Source: an uncultured bacterium (GTDB taxonomy: Bacteria > Planctomycetota > Phycisphaerae > Phycisphaerales > UBA1924). From it: a stretch of 13,376 nt of DNA. The DNA is taken from positions 1 through 13,376 of the forward strand of contig CALKYH010000028.1 in assembly GCA_938003595.1 (NCBI GenBank). Reading direction: 5' to 3'. The position numbers and the translations under genes are program-made. The stretch's first letter is position 1, and each line of letters starts with the position of its first letter. The notes under the pieces are model-generated. The model was not told where the DNA came from. It saw nothing but the letters and a program-made list of their open reading frames with translations, and made no database searches. Shown in pieces: positions 7,790 to 13,376 of this stretch.

Positions 7790-8188
7790 ATGCCCGCGAC
7801 GATCGCGACCGTTGATTTCTCGCAGTACGCCCCGCTGGGCATCCTCGTCCTCATGGCGATCGGCTTCGCCGTCGCGAACATCGTCCTGACCAAGATCATC
7901 GGCCCCTCCCGCCAGGGCGCCGTCAAGGGCATCACCTACGAGTCCGGCATGAACCCCGTGGGCACCGCCCGCAAGCGGTTCAATGTCCGCTTCTACATCA
8001 TCGCCGTCACCTTCCTGGTCTTCGATGTCGAGATCATCTTCCTCTACCCCTGGGCCGCGACCTTCGCCCACCTCGAGCCCGGCTCGGCCCTGAGCGCCGA
8101 GTTCCTCGGCCGCGTCCTCTTCTTCCTCTTCACCACCGTCGTCGCCTACATCTACGCGTTCCGCAAGGGCGTCTTCCGGTTCGACTGA
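7790..8188 (+). CDS. nuoA: NADH-quinone oxidoreductase subunit A
   Basis: Small membrane subunit of respiratory complex I, in the proton-pumping arm next to the quinone site. The 132 residues match the family length (about 120-147) and carry its hallmark block YESGMNP (about 51-57), followed by RFNVRFYIIAVTFLVFDVEIIFLYPWA (about 64-90), with the conserved FD-E segment. Three helices are visible (about 14-36, 66-86 and 104-124). ATG 7790 has GGAGA at 7776-7780, nine bases upstream. Its neighbours are not complex I genes: an efflux operon lies before it and a DUF2752-type gene 34 bases after it. It is therefore separated from any nuoB-N cluster inside this window. Identification is secure. Confidence 0.95.
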   Translation: MPATIATVDFSQYAPLGILVLMAIGFAVANIVLTKIIGPSRQGAVKGITYESGMNPVGTARKRFNVRFYIIAVTFLVFDVEIIFLYPWAATFAHLEPGSALSAEFLGRVLFFLFTTVVAYIYAFRKGVFRFD

Positions 8189-8222
8189 TCGCTCGCCCCG
8201 CGCTCGTCGAGGACCCCTCCCC

Positions 8223-8663
8223 GTGACGAACCGCGCGCCTTCCCAACGACTCGCGCCCCTGCACCGCCTCGGCGCCGCCGCCGGGGCGATCGGCTGTCTC
8301 ACGGTCCTGGTCATCGGCGCCTCGCTCCAGCCCCGCGCCGAGGGGCACGGCACCCACGAGGCCCTCGGACTGCCCGCCTGCGGCTGGGCACAGGCCTTCG
8401 ACGCCCCCTGCGCGACCTGCGGCATGACCACCGCCGTCACCCAGGCCGCCCACAGCGACCTCCTCGGCGCCTTCCTGACCCAGCCCGCCGGCCTGCTGAT
8501 CGCCCTCGGCGCCGCAGCGGCCTTCTGGATCTGCCTCCACAGCGCCCTGACCGGCTCCAGGGCCGTCCGGACGCTGGCCGGCCTGACCACCCCCCGCGGA
8601 TTGATCACAATCGGCGTAGCCGTTGGCCTCGCGTGGGCGTATAAGGCGGTGACATGGGCATGA
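8223..8663 (+). CDS. DUF2752-type small membrane protein
   Basis: A 146-residue protein of unknown function. It carries the motif typical of DUF2752 proteins, a cysteine pair followed by GMT, here DAPCATCGMTTAV (about 60-72) with Cys63 and Cys66. A further cysteine lies at 53 in LPACGWA. Membrane helices are predicted near 16-34, 89-109 and 126-144. The GTG start has GAGGA at 8209-8213, nine bases upstream. The last ten bases overlap the next gene, suggesting coupled expression with the two lipoproteins. The cysteines could bind metal or form a disulfide; nothing here proves either. Confidence 0.8.
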   Translation: MTNRAPSQRLAPLHRLGAAAGAIGCLTVLVIGASLQPRAEGHGTHEALGLPACGWAQAFDAPCATCGMTTAVTQAAHSDLLGAFLTQPAGLLIALGAAAAFWICLHSALTGSRAVRTLAGLTTPRGLITIGVAVGLAWAYKAVTWA

Positions 8664-9343
8664 CCTCTGGAGCCAACCGTTCCCGCCGACTCCGCTCGGC
8701 CGCGGCGATCTTCGCCGGCGCTGTCGCCTTGGTCGCCGGCTCCGGCTGCGAGATCGTCGGCCTCGCCAGCGTCATGGCGGAGTCCTACAAGCGCACCGGC
8801 ACCCACGAAGTCGAGGCCGAGTACCGGGGCCTCGAGGGCAAGTCCTTCGCCGTCATCGTCGCCGCCGACCGCGCCCTGATGGCCGAGTACCCGCGCCTCC
8901 AGGCCGAGGTCACCACCGTCATCGCCCAGCGCCTGCGCATGGAGTCCGGCGCCTCCGGCTATGTGCCGCCCGATGTCATCCTCAAGTTCCAGACCGAAGA
9001 GCCCCGCTGGAAGGCGATGTCCGTCCAGGACCTGGCCGAGGAGCTCGGCGTCGAGCGTCTGGTCTTCGTCGAACTGACCGACTTCCGTCTCCGCGAGCAG
9101 GGCAACGCCTACCTCTGGTCGGGCGTCGCCTCCGCGCAGGTCGGCGTGCTGGAGGCCGACGGCGCCATCGACGACGAGTTCGTCTTCCGCAAGTCCGTCA
9201 AGGTGGACTTCCCGGACAAGGACGGCTTCGGCCCCCAGGATTACAGCGCCGACCATGTGACCATGCGCCTCCGCACCCGCATGTGCGACCGCATCGTGTG
9301 GCTCTTCCACGACCACCAGGAACCCTACTACCCGGACTATTGA
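8654..9343 (+). CDS. Putative lipoprotein, first of two tandem paralogues
   Basis: A 229-residue predicted lipoprotein I cannot name. A positively charged start and hydrophobic stretch end at Cys32 in VAGSGC, a weak lipobox. The mature part begins with a short helix, then EVEAEYRGLEGKSFAVIV, a helix containing TVIAQRLRM, the conserved-looking LAEELGVERLVFVELTDFRL, a strand region, and a final helix LRTRMCDRIVWLF. The plan resembles CsgG/GNA1162-like periplasmic lipoproteins, but that is fold-level inference only. ATG 8654 is chosen over ATG 8660 because AAGG lies seven bases upstream. It overlaps the DUF2752-type gene by ten bases and is five bases from its paralogue. Confidence 0.75.
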   Translation: MGMTSGANRSRRLRSAAAIFAGAVALVAGSGCEIVGLASVMAESYKRTGTHEVEAEYRGLEGKSFAVIVAADRALMAEYPRLQAEVTTVIAQRLRMESGASGYVPPDVILKFQTEEPRWKAMSVQDLAEELGVERLVFVELTDFRLREQGNAYLWSGVASAQVGVLEADGAIDDEFVFRKSVKVDFPDKDGFGPQDYSADHVTMRLRTRMCDRIVWLFHDHQEPYYPDY

Positions 9344-9348
9344 TCACG

Positions 9349-10044
9349 ATGCGAGACCCCGCACCGCTCCTGTTCCGAGGGAAGACCGCGCGGCGCCTCG
9401 CGCGCGTCGGCGCCGCGCTGCTGCTCGGCGCTCTGGCCGCCGCCCCCGGCTGCAACTACGCCGCCGCCGCCGCTTATGTCATCGCCGGCCCCCCGAAGGT
9501 GGACGCCCGCTACAAGCTCGACAAGACCAAGAAGACCGTCGTCTTCATCGACGACCGCACGAATGTGGTCCCCCGGCGGAGCCTCCGCCTGGTCATGGGC
9601 GAGACCGTCGAGAGCGAGCTCATTCTCAACGCCGGCATGGACCCCGCGTTGCTGATCCCCGCCCAGTCCACGCTCCGCGCCACCTCCGCCGAGCGGCTCG
9701 GCACGCCGATGACCGTCGTCGACATCGGGCGCGTCGTCGGCGCCGAGATCATCATCTACGCGGTCGTGAAGAAGTTCGCCCTGACCCCCGACGGCGTCGT
9801 CTATTCCCCCTCCGGCGAGGCCGAGGTGAAGATCTTCGACGCGACCAACAACAGGCGCCTGTTCCCGCCCTCGGGCGACGGCCTCGCCGTGAACATGCTC
9901 CTGCCGATGACCGACAACATGCCCACCGGCATCGCCGAGAAGAACGCCGCCGAAGAGGCCGCCGCCCGAGCCCTGGGCGTGCAGATCGCGCGCACCTTCT
10001 ACTCCTACGAGCGCGACGCCCTCTCCGGCAACCTCGACGACTGA
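9349..10044 (+). CDS. Putative lipoprotein, second of two tandem paralogues
   Basis: A 231-residue predicted lipoprotein with Arg-rich start, Ala/Leu-rich helix and Cys35 in AAAPGC (weak lipobox). It aligns by eye with its upstream neighbour along the whole mature length. VDARYKL corresponds to VEAEYRGL, VVFIDDRTNVVP to AVIVAADRALMAEYP, VVGAEIIIYAVVKKFAL to ELGVERLVFVELTDFRL, and the closing helix ARALGVQIARTFYSYERD to MRLRTRMCDRIVWLFHDH. A strand-rich segment, EVKIFDATNNRRLFPP, resembles the last strands of CsgG-like domains (inference). ATG 9349 is preferred: it starts five bases after the neighbour's stop and directly precedes the signal peptide, whereas an upstream in-frame start at 9283 would overlap the previous gene. 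Confidence 0.75.
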   Translation: MRDPAPLLFRGKTARRLARVGAALLLGALAAAPGCNYAAAAAYVIAGPPKVDARYKLDKTKKTVVFIDDRTNVVPRRSLRLVMGETVESELILNAGMDPALLIPAQSTLRATSAERLGTPMTVVDIGRVVGAEIIIYAVVKKFALTPDGVVYSPSGEAEVKIFDATNNRRLFPPSGDGLAVNMLLPMTDNMPTGIAEKNAAEEAAARALGVQIARTFYSYERDALSGNLDD

Positions 10045-10049
10045 GGCCC

Positions 10050-11096
10050 GTGCCCACCACGCTGCACATCATCGACCCGCGAGGCGACGGCGAGCCCATG
10101 CTCCCGGCGCTCGCTCGCCATCTGCGCCGCGGCGACGATGCGGTCGCCGTCATCGGCGCCGCCGCCGCGCCCGAAGCCCGCGCCGCCGGCCTCGCCCGCT
10201 TCCACCGCCTCAGCCCTGCGCTCGCCCGCGCCGAGTGCGCCGGCCCTGCGCTTCGCGCGCTCGCGCGTCGCCTCGGCGCCTCCACGCTTGTTGCCTGGTC
10301 GCCCGCCGCCGCCGTCGCCGCGAGCCTCGCCGCCGTCGGAACCCGCGCCGATGTCTGCGCCGTCGTCGCCGTCCGCCCGGACCGCTGCTCGCGCCTCGCG
10401 CGCGCCCGCGTGCGCGCCCTGGCGCGCCACGGGCGCATCGTCTTCGTCGGCCCATCCATGCGCGACCAGTGGCTCGCCGCCGACCACAACCCCGCCGTCC
10501 CCGAAGCGCCCTGCTGCCCGGGCCCCGTCGCGCCCCGCCGCGCCGCGACCCGCAGCGCCTGGGGCGTGGACCGAACCCCCGTCGTCGGCCTGCTCGACGC
10601 CGACGGCGCCGGCGGACCCGCCGTGGACGCCTTCTTCGCCGCTTTCATCGGCGGCATGCTCGAGATGACCGGGCGCGACATCGCCTTCGTCGCGCCCCGC
10701 GGCGCCCGCGGGCTCGAGCGCGGCAAGCGCCTGATGCAGCGACACGGCGGCCGCTGGTGCGTCCTCCCCGAGCGCCGGCCCGCGTGGTCCTGGCTCCCCG
10801 GCGTGGACGCCCTCTTCACCTTCGGCGCCGAAGGCCTCGCCCACGGCTGGGCCGCGCAGCTCGGCGTGCCCGTCGTCTCCATCGGCCCCGACCACGACCT
10901 CGACGAGTCCCGCCTCACCACCCGCCGCCCGCGCGAAGCCACCGCCCGCCTGCTCGAGATCCTCGACACGCTCGATCTGTCCGCATCCCCGGACACCCGC
11001 GACGCCCGCGGCGATCTCGACGCCGCGCTCCGCGTCGTCGGCGCACCCGGCCCGCTCAGGGCGTCGCCGCCGGCTCGGCCGGCGCTGTCGCCTTGA
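10050..11096 (+). CDS. Glycosyltransferase-like protein (possible GT-B fold)
   Basis: A 348-residue Ala/Arg-rich cytosolic protein. The N-terminus (TLHIIDPRGDGEPM) and alternating Ala-rich helices and strands suggest two Rossmann-like domains. The C-terminal block near 255-280, GVDALFTFGAEGLAHGWAAQLGVPVV, resembles the nucleotide-sugar site of family-4 glycosyltransferases, where a residue pair E-x7-E is usual; here only one Glu is obvious, so activity is uncertain. GTG 10050 has GAGG only three bases upstream, and ATG 10098 is an alternative. It follows the second lipoprotein by five bases, probably in the same transcript. Its last 41 bases overlap the end of the convergent cdaR gene. Confidence 0.6.
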   Translation: MPTTLHIIDPRGDGEPMLPALARHLRRGDDAVAVIGAAAAPEARAAGLARFHRLSPALARAECAGPALRALARRLGASTLVAWSPAAAVAASLAAVGTRADVCAVVAVRPDRCSRLARARVRALARHGRIVFVGPSMRDQWLAADHNPAVPEAPCCPGPVAPRRAATRSAWGVDRTPVVGLLDADGAGGPAVDAFFAAFIGGMLEMTGRDIAFVAPRGARGLERGKRLMQRHGGRWCVLPERRPAWSWLPGVDALFTFGAEGLAHGWAAQLGVPVVSIGPDHDLDESRLTTRRPREATARLLEILDTLDLSASPDTRDARGDLDAALRVVGAPGPLRASPPARPALSP

Positions 11097-12096
11097 TGTC
11101 GAACCGCACCGTCGCGTTGTCCGCGCGGATCGTCAGCCCCTGCGGCGGCCCCACCACCTGCCCGTCGCGCAGCGCCCCGAACGACACCATCTTGGAGTCG
11201 ATCGGCCGCTCCAGTTCGTCGCTGGTCAGCCACAGCAGCGCCACGATCCGCAGCTGACCCGAACGCACCTGCTCCACCAGCTCGCTCGGGCCCGACACCG
11301 TGATGTTCGAGATGAACGCGTCGTCCGCGTTGATGTCCACTCGGAACCGCCCCGACTCCGCCGGCGGCATGATCAGCTGCACCGGCGCCGACGGCAGCGT
11401 CGCCATCGCGCTGCGGCTCCGGATCGTGAACGACACCTCCGCCTCGCGCGGGACGATCTGGATCTGGTCCGAGGGCACCGGCTGCGGCGCCTCGAGCAGC
11501 GCCCGCACCCGCGTCGTCTGACCGTCCGACAGATTGCCCGAGGTGTCCGGGCGCACCCGCGCCGTCACATACGCCCCGCCCGACAGCGCCGCGAGCTGGT
11601 CCATCGCCGATCGAGGACCGCGCACCGTCGCGCGCCCGGGCTCCACCGTCGGCGGCGCCGCCGGCTCGATCCCCACCAGCTCCGGACGGATCGCCACATC
11701 CTGCAGCGTGATGACCGCCTCCAGGCGCAGTCGCACGCTCTGCGGCTCCACCTCCACCAGGTTCACACCCGCCCGCTGCAGCTCCCGGTTCGCACGCAGC
11801 GCCACACGAAGGTCCACCGTCTGCTCGCCCTCGATCCCCGGAAATCCGGGCGAACCCACCGGGATCTCCACGGCGCGCGGCGTCCGCGACAGCGCCGACT
11901 GCGCGCCCTCCACCCGGATCGTCGCCACCCCGCGCCACTCGTCGCCCACCGGGTTGATGAGCATCTCGCCCGTCGGCGACACGAAGCTGATCCGCACCTC
12001 CTGCTGGCTCGTCGTCAGGCTCTCGGCCTCCAGGTACAGCCAGATGAGCGCCGTCACCACGACCACCAGCACGATGTTCGCGATGCGCTCCTTCAT
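11056..12096 (-). CDS. cdaR: YbbR-domain protein, CdaA regulator-like (CdaR)
   Basis: A 346-residue membrane-anchored protein with one N-terminal helix (about 6-23) and a long extracytoplasmic part built of beta-rich YbbR-like repeats, roughly 30-115, 120-205 and 210-325. Repeat signatures include VRISFVSPTG, LVEVEPQSVRLRLEAV and ISNITVSGPSELVEQV. YbbR/CdaR proteins are encoded next to CdaA and modulate c-di-AMP synthesis in Firmicutes. Here the ATG overlaps the cdaA stop by four bases (ATGA), so the two are probably made together. The C-terminus is a short Ala/Pro tail, and the coding 3' end overlaps the opposing glycosyltransferase-like gene. Confidence 0.85.
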   Translation of the reverse strand: MKERIANIVLVVVVTALIWLYLEAESLTTSQQEVRISFVSPTGEMLINPVGDEWRGVATIRVEGAQSALSRTPRAVEIPVGSPGFPGIEGEQTVDLRVALRANRELQRAGVNLVEVEPQSVRLRLEAVITLQDVAIRPELVGIEPAAPPTVEPGRATVRGPRSAMDQLAALSGGAYVTARVRPDTSGNLSDGQTTRVRALLEAPQPVPSDQIQIVPREAEVSFTIRSRSAMATLPSAPVQLIMPPAESGRFRVDINADDAFISNITVSGPSELVEQVRSGQLRIVALLWLTSDELERPIDSKMVSFGALRDGQVVGPPQGLTIRADNATVRFDIKATAPAEPAATP

Positions 12097-13016
12097 GCCG
12101 CGCCCCCCGACTTGCGCGTGGGCTCAGAGCCCGTGCCATCCGCGGTCGTGGACAGGTCGTCCGCCGCTTCGATGAGCCCCCCGACCTCTTCCTCCGGCAG
12201 CGCCGCGCGCAGCCGGCGCTGCAGCTCGCTCGCCAGCGACTCCGGGCTCCGCCAGCGATCCAGCCGCCCGCGCTCCGCGATGCTGATCGCGCCGGTCTCT
12301 TCGCTGACCACCACCACCACCGCGTCCGACACGCGCGTCAGCCCCACCGCCGCGCGATGCCGCGCCCCCAGCGACGGGTCGCTCATGTCCTCCGGATCCG
12401 CCAGCGGGAACTGCACGCCCGCCGCCAGGATCTTGTTGCCCCGCACCACCACGCCCAGGTCGTGCAGCGGGTTGTTCGGCCAGAAGATCGACTGCAGCAG
12501 CTCCGGCGAGATGTCCGCGCTCAGCACCGTCGCCCCCACCAGCATCTCGCGCAGCCCCACCTGCCGCTCCACCGCGATGATCGCCCCGAACTTGTTCTTG
12601 CTCAGGAACTTCGCCGCCGCCACGATCGCGTCCACCACCTGCGACTGCTCGCCCGCGTCCGGCGTCGGTCGGAAGAACGGGCGCACCGCCGGCAGCTCGC
12701 CGATGCGGATCAGCGCCCGGCGCAGCTCCGGCTGGAAGATCACCACCAGCGCGATCGCCGAGAACCCCAGGATCCGCGTGTACAGCTGCGACAGCCGCGG
12801 GAAGATGTCCCGCTGGCTCGCCAGCCGCACCAGCACCGTCCCGATCACCAGCAGGATGATCAGCGCCCGCAGCGCCCCCGCGGCGCGCGTCCCCTTCACG
12901 AACCGCCACACCACATAGACGATCGCCCCGATCACCGCCAACTCCACAACCACCTGCCAGGGCGGGTACCCCTGCAGACGGCTCCAGAATTGGTTCAACC
13001 ATTCGATGCCGGGCAC
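12093..13016 (-). CDS. cdaA: Diadenylate cyclase CdaA (DisA_N domain) with variant active-site motif
   Basis: Makes c-di-AMP from two ATP at the inner membrane. The 307 residues, numbered from GTG 13016, show three helices (about 21-40, 46-66 and 79-95), the conserved FQPELRRAL (94-102), and the cyclase domain from about residue 125 with LHD (184-186), GARHRAAVG (217-225) and VVVSEETGAISIA. The family DGA motif reads DLG here (186-188): the Asp is kept while Gly and Ala are replaced. RHR (219-221) is intact. A Glu/Gly-rich tail extends the family length of about 273. GTG 13016 is preferred because GAAGG lies seven bases upstream and a -10-like TATACT lies between it and the longer ATG option at 13100. 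The gene overlaps cdaR by four bases. Confidence 0.9.
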   Translation of the reverse strand: MPGIEWLNQFWSRLQGYPPWQVVVELAVIGAIVYVVWRFVKGTRAAGALRALIILLVIGTVLVRLASQRDIFPRLSQLYTRILGFSAIALVVIFQPELRRALIRIGELPAVRPFFRPTPDAGEQSQVVDAIVAAAKFLSKNKFGAIIAVERQVGLREMLVGATVLSADISPELLQSIFWPNNPLHDLGVVVRGNKILAAGVQFPLADPEDMSDPSLGARHRAAVGLTRVSDAVVVVVSEETGAISIAERGRLDRWRSPESLASELQRRLRAALPEEEVGGLIEAADDLSTTADGTGSEPTRKSGGAA

Positions 13017-13075
13017 GGTGCGGCCTTCGGGTTGCGGGCGAGCGATCGCCTCGGGTTCATTGCAGACGCTGTTCG

Positions 13076-13081
13076 AGTATA
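13076..13081 (-). promoter_or_regulatory. Probable -10 element of the cdaA-cdaR unit
   Basis: Read on the minus strand, TATACT (five of six consensus bases) lies in GGCGGTATACTCG. Transcription would start near 13069, leaving about 50 bases before GTG 13016 and excluding the upstream ATG at 13100. No consensus -35 is seen 17 bases upstream. Confidence 0.45.
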
Positions 13082-13159
13082 CCGCCAGCCCACCCCCCAC
13101 CCATCATCGCGCCCCCACACGCCGCGCTCCCCGGCGATGATGTACAACCTGCGCTCGGC

Positions 13160-13376
13160 ATGACGCGATCCCCCGCTCATCCCGCCAGCGAAGCCGACCG
13201 AGGACCCTCCCCCCTCACGCGCGTCGGGCGCATCCTCGCGCCCGCCCTCGCCCTCGCCGTCTACTTCGCCATGCGCGCCGCCGGAGGACCCGACCTCGGG
13301 CCCGACGCCCACGCCGCCGCCGCCATCGGCGTCCTCATGGCCGTCCTCTGGATGACCGAGGCCCTCCCCCTCCCCG
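13160..13376 (+). CDS. DASS/SLC13-type anion:sodium symporter, N-terminal fragment cut by window edge
   Basis: The first 72 codons of a multi-pass inner-membrane transporter; the rest lies beyond the right edge. After a polar N-terminus (about 1-23) comes a helix (ILAPALALAVYFAM). A second, AAIGVLMAVLWMTEALPLP, matches the start of the divalent anion:sodium symporter family, where the WMTEALPLP motif is diagnostic. These carriers take up sulfate, phosphate or C4-dicarboxylates with Na+; the substrate cannot be told from this fragment. ATG 13160 is the first start in frame with this motif and has no clear ribosome binding site. The gene is divergent from cdaA, with about 140 bases between starts. 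Confidence 0.8.
   Translation, partial: MTRSPAHPASEADRGPSPLTRVGRILAPALALAVYFAMRAAGGPDLGPDAHAAAAIGVLMAVLWMTEALPLP

Noticed and set aside
9752..12139. 795-codon minus-strand frame spanning two genes
   Set aside because: It has low-complexity Arg/Gly/Ala composition and is out of frame with cdaR, which has clear YbbR repeats and a membrane helix.
13137..13163. Eight-residue upstream reading frame (MMYNLRSA) whose stop overlaps the transporter start
   Set aside because: A leader peptide is possible, but there is no ribosome binding site or attenuator structure, and so short a frame is expected by chance.
1..13376. CRISPR arrays, insertion sequences, integrase genes, direct-repeat boundaries
   Set aside because: I saw no regularly spaced repeats, transposase motifs or target-site duplications. 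Composition and the ACGT gap are uniform across the window, arguing against a recent island.

Overview
The window is a high-GC, gene-dense bacterial segment with little intergenic space and strong C/G preference at third codon positions. A diderm envelope is implied by a TolC-type outer-membrane efflux lipoprotein, several lipobox proteins and a MacAB-like exporter. Together with a CdaA/CdaR pair, a DUF2752-type protein and an isolated complex I subunit A gene, this suggests a Planctomycetota-type organism, perhaps Phycisphaerae. That placement is inference; no marker in the window proves it.

Layout. (1) Positions 1-928, minus strand: the 5' part of purD (purine synthesis, running off the left edge) behind a tRNA-Pro(UGG). 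(2) 929-1195: intergenic, with nested GC-rich inverted repeats. (3) 1202-7705, plus strand: a five-gene operon encoding a complete tripartite efflux system. It has a periplasmic adaptor, an ABC ATPase, two paralogous MacB/FtsX-type permeases and a TolC-like outer-membrane lipoprotein, joined by overlaps or a short gap. (4) 7722-11096, plus strand: nuoA alone, followed by a tightly coupled run of a DUF2752-type membrane protein, two mutually related lipoproteins and a glycosyltransferase-like protein. (5) 11056-13016, minus strand: cdaR and cdaA, the membrane diadenylate cyclase (c-di-AMP) module, whose 3' end overlaps the 3' end of the glycosyltransferase-like gene. (6) 13160-13376, plus strand: the beginning of a DASS/SLC13-type anion:sodium symporter, divergent from cdaA.

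The most striking signal is not a gene. The tetranucleotide ACGT is absent from all 13,376 bases, although ACGA, ACGC and ACGG are all common. At every Asp/Asn/His/Tyr-Val junction I could find (42 of 42), the first residue uses its rare T-ending codon, which avoids ACGT. A second palindrome, GTCGAC, is nearly absent: Val-Asp is encoded GTG-GAC 17 times and GTC-GAC once. This points to a restriction/modification or other DNA-modification pressure acting across the genome. The other main oddity is a DLG sequence in place of the DGA active-site motif in CdaA.
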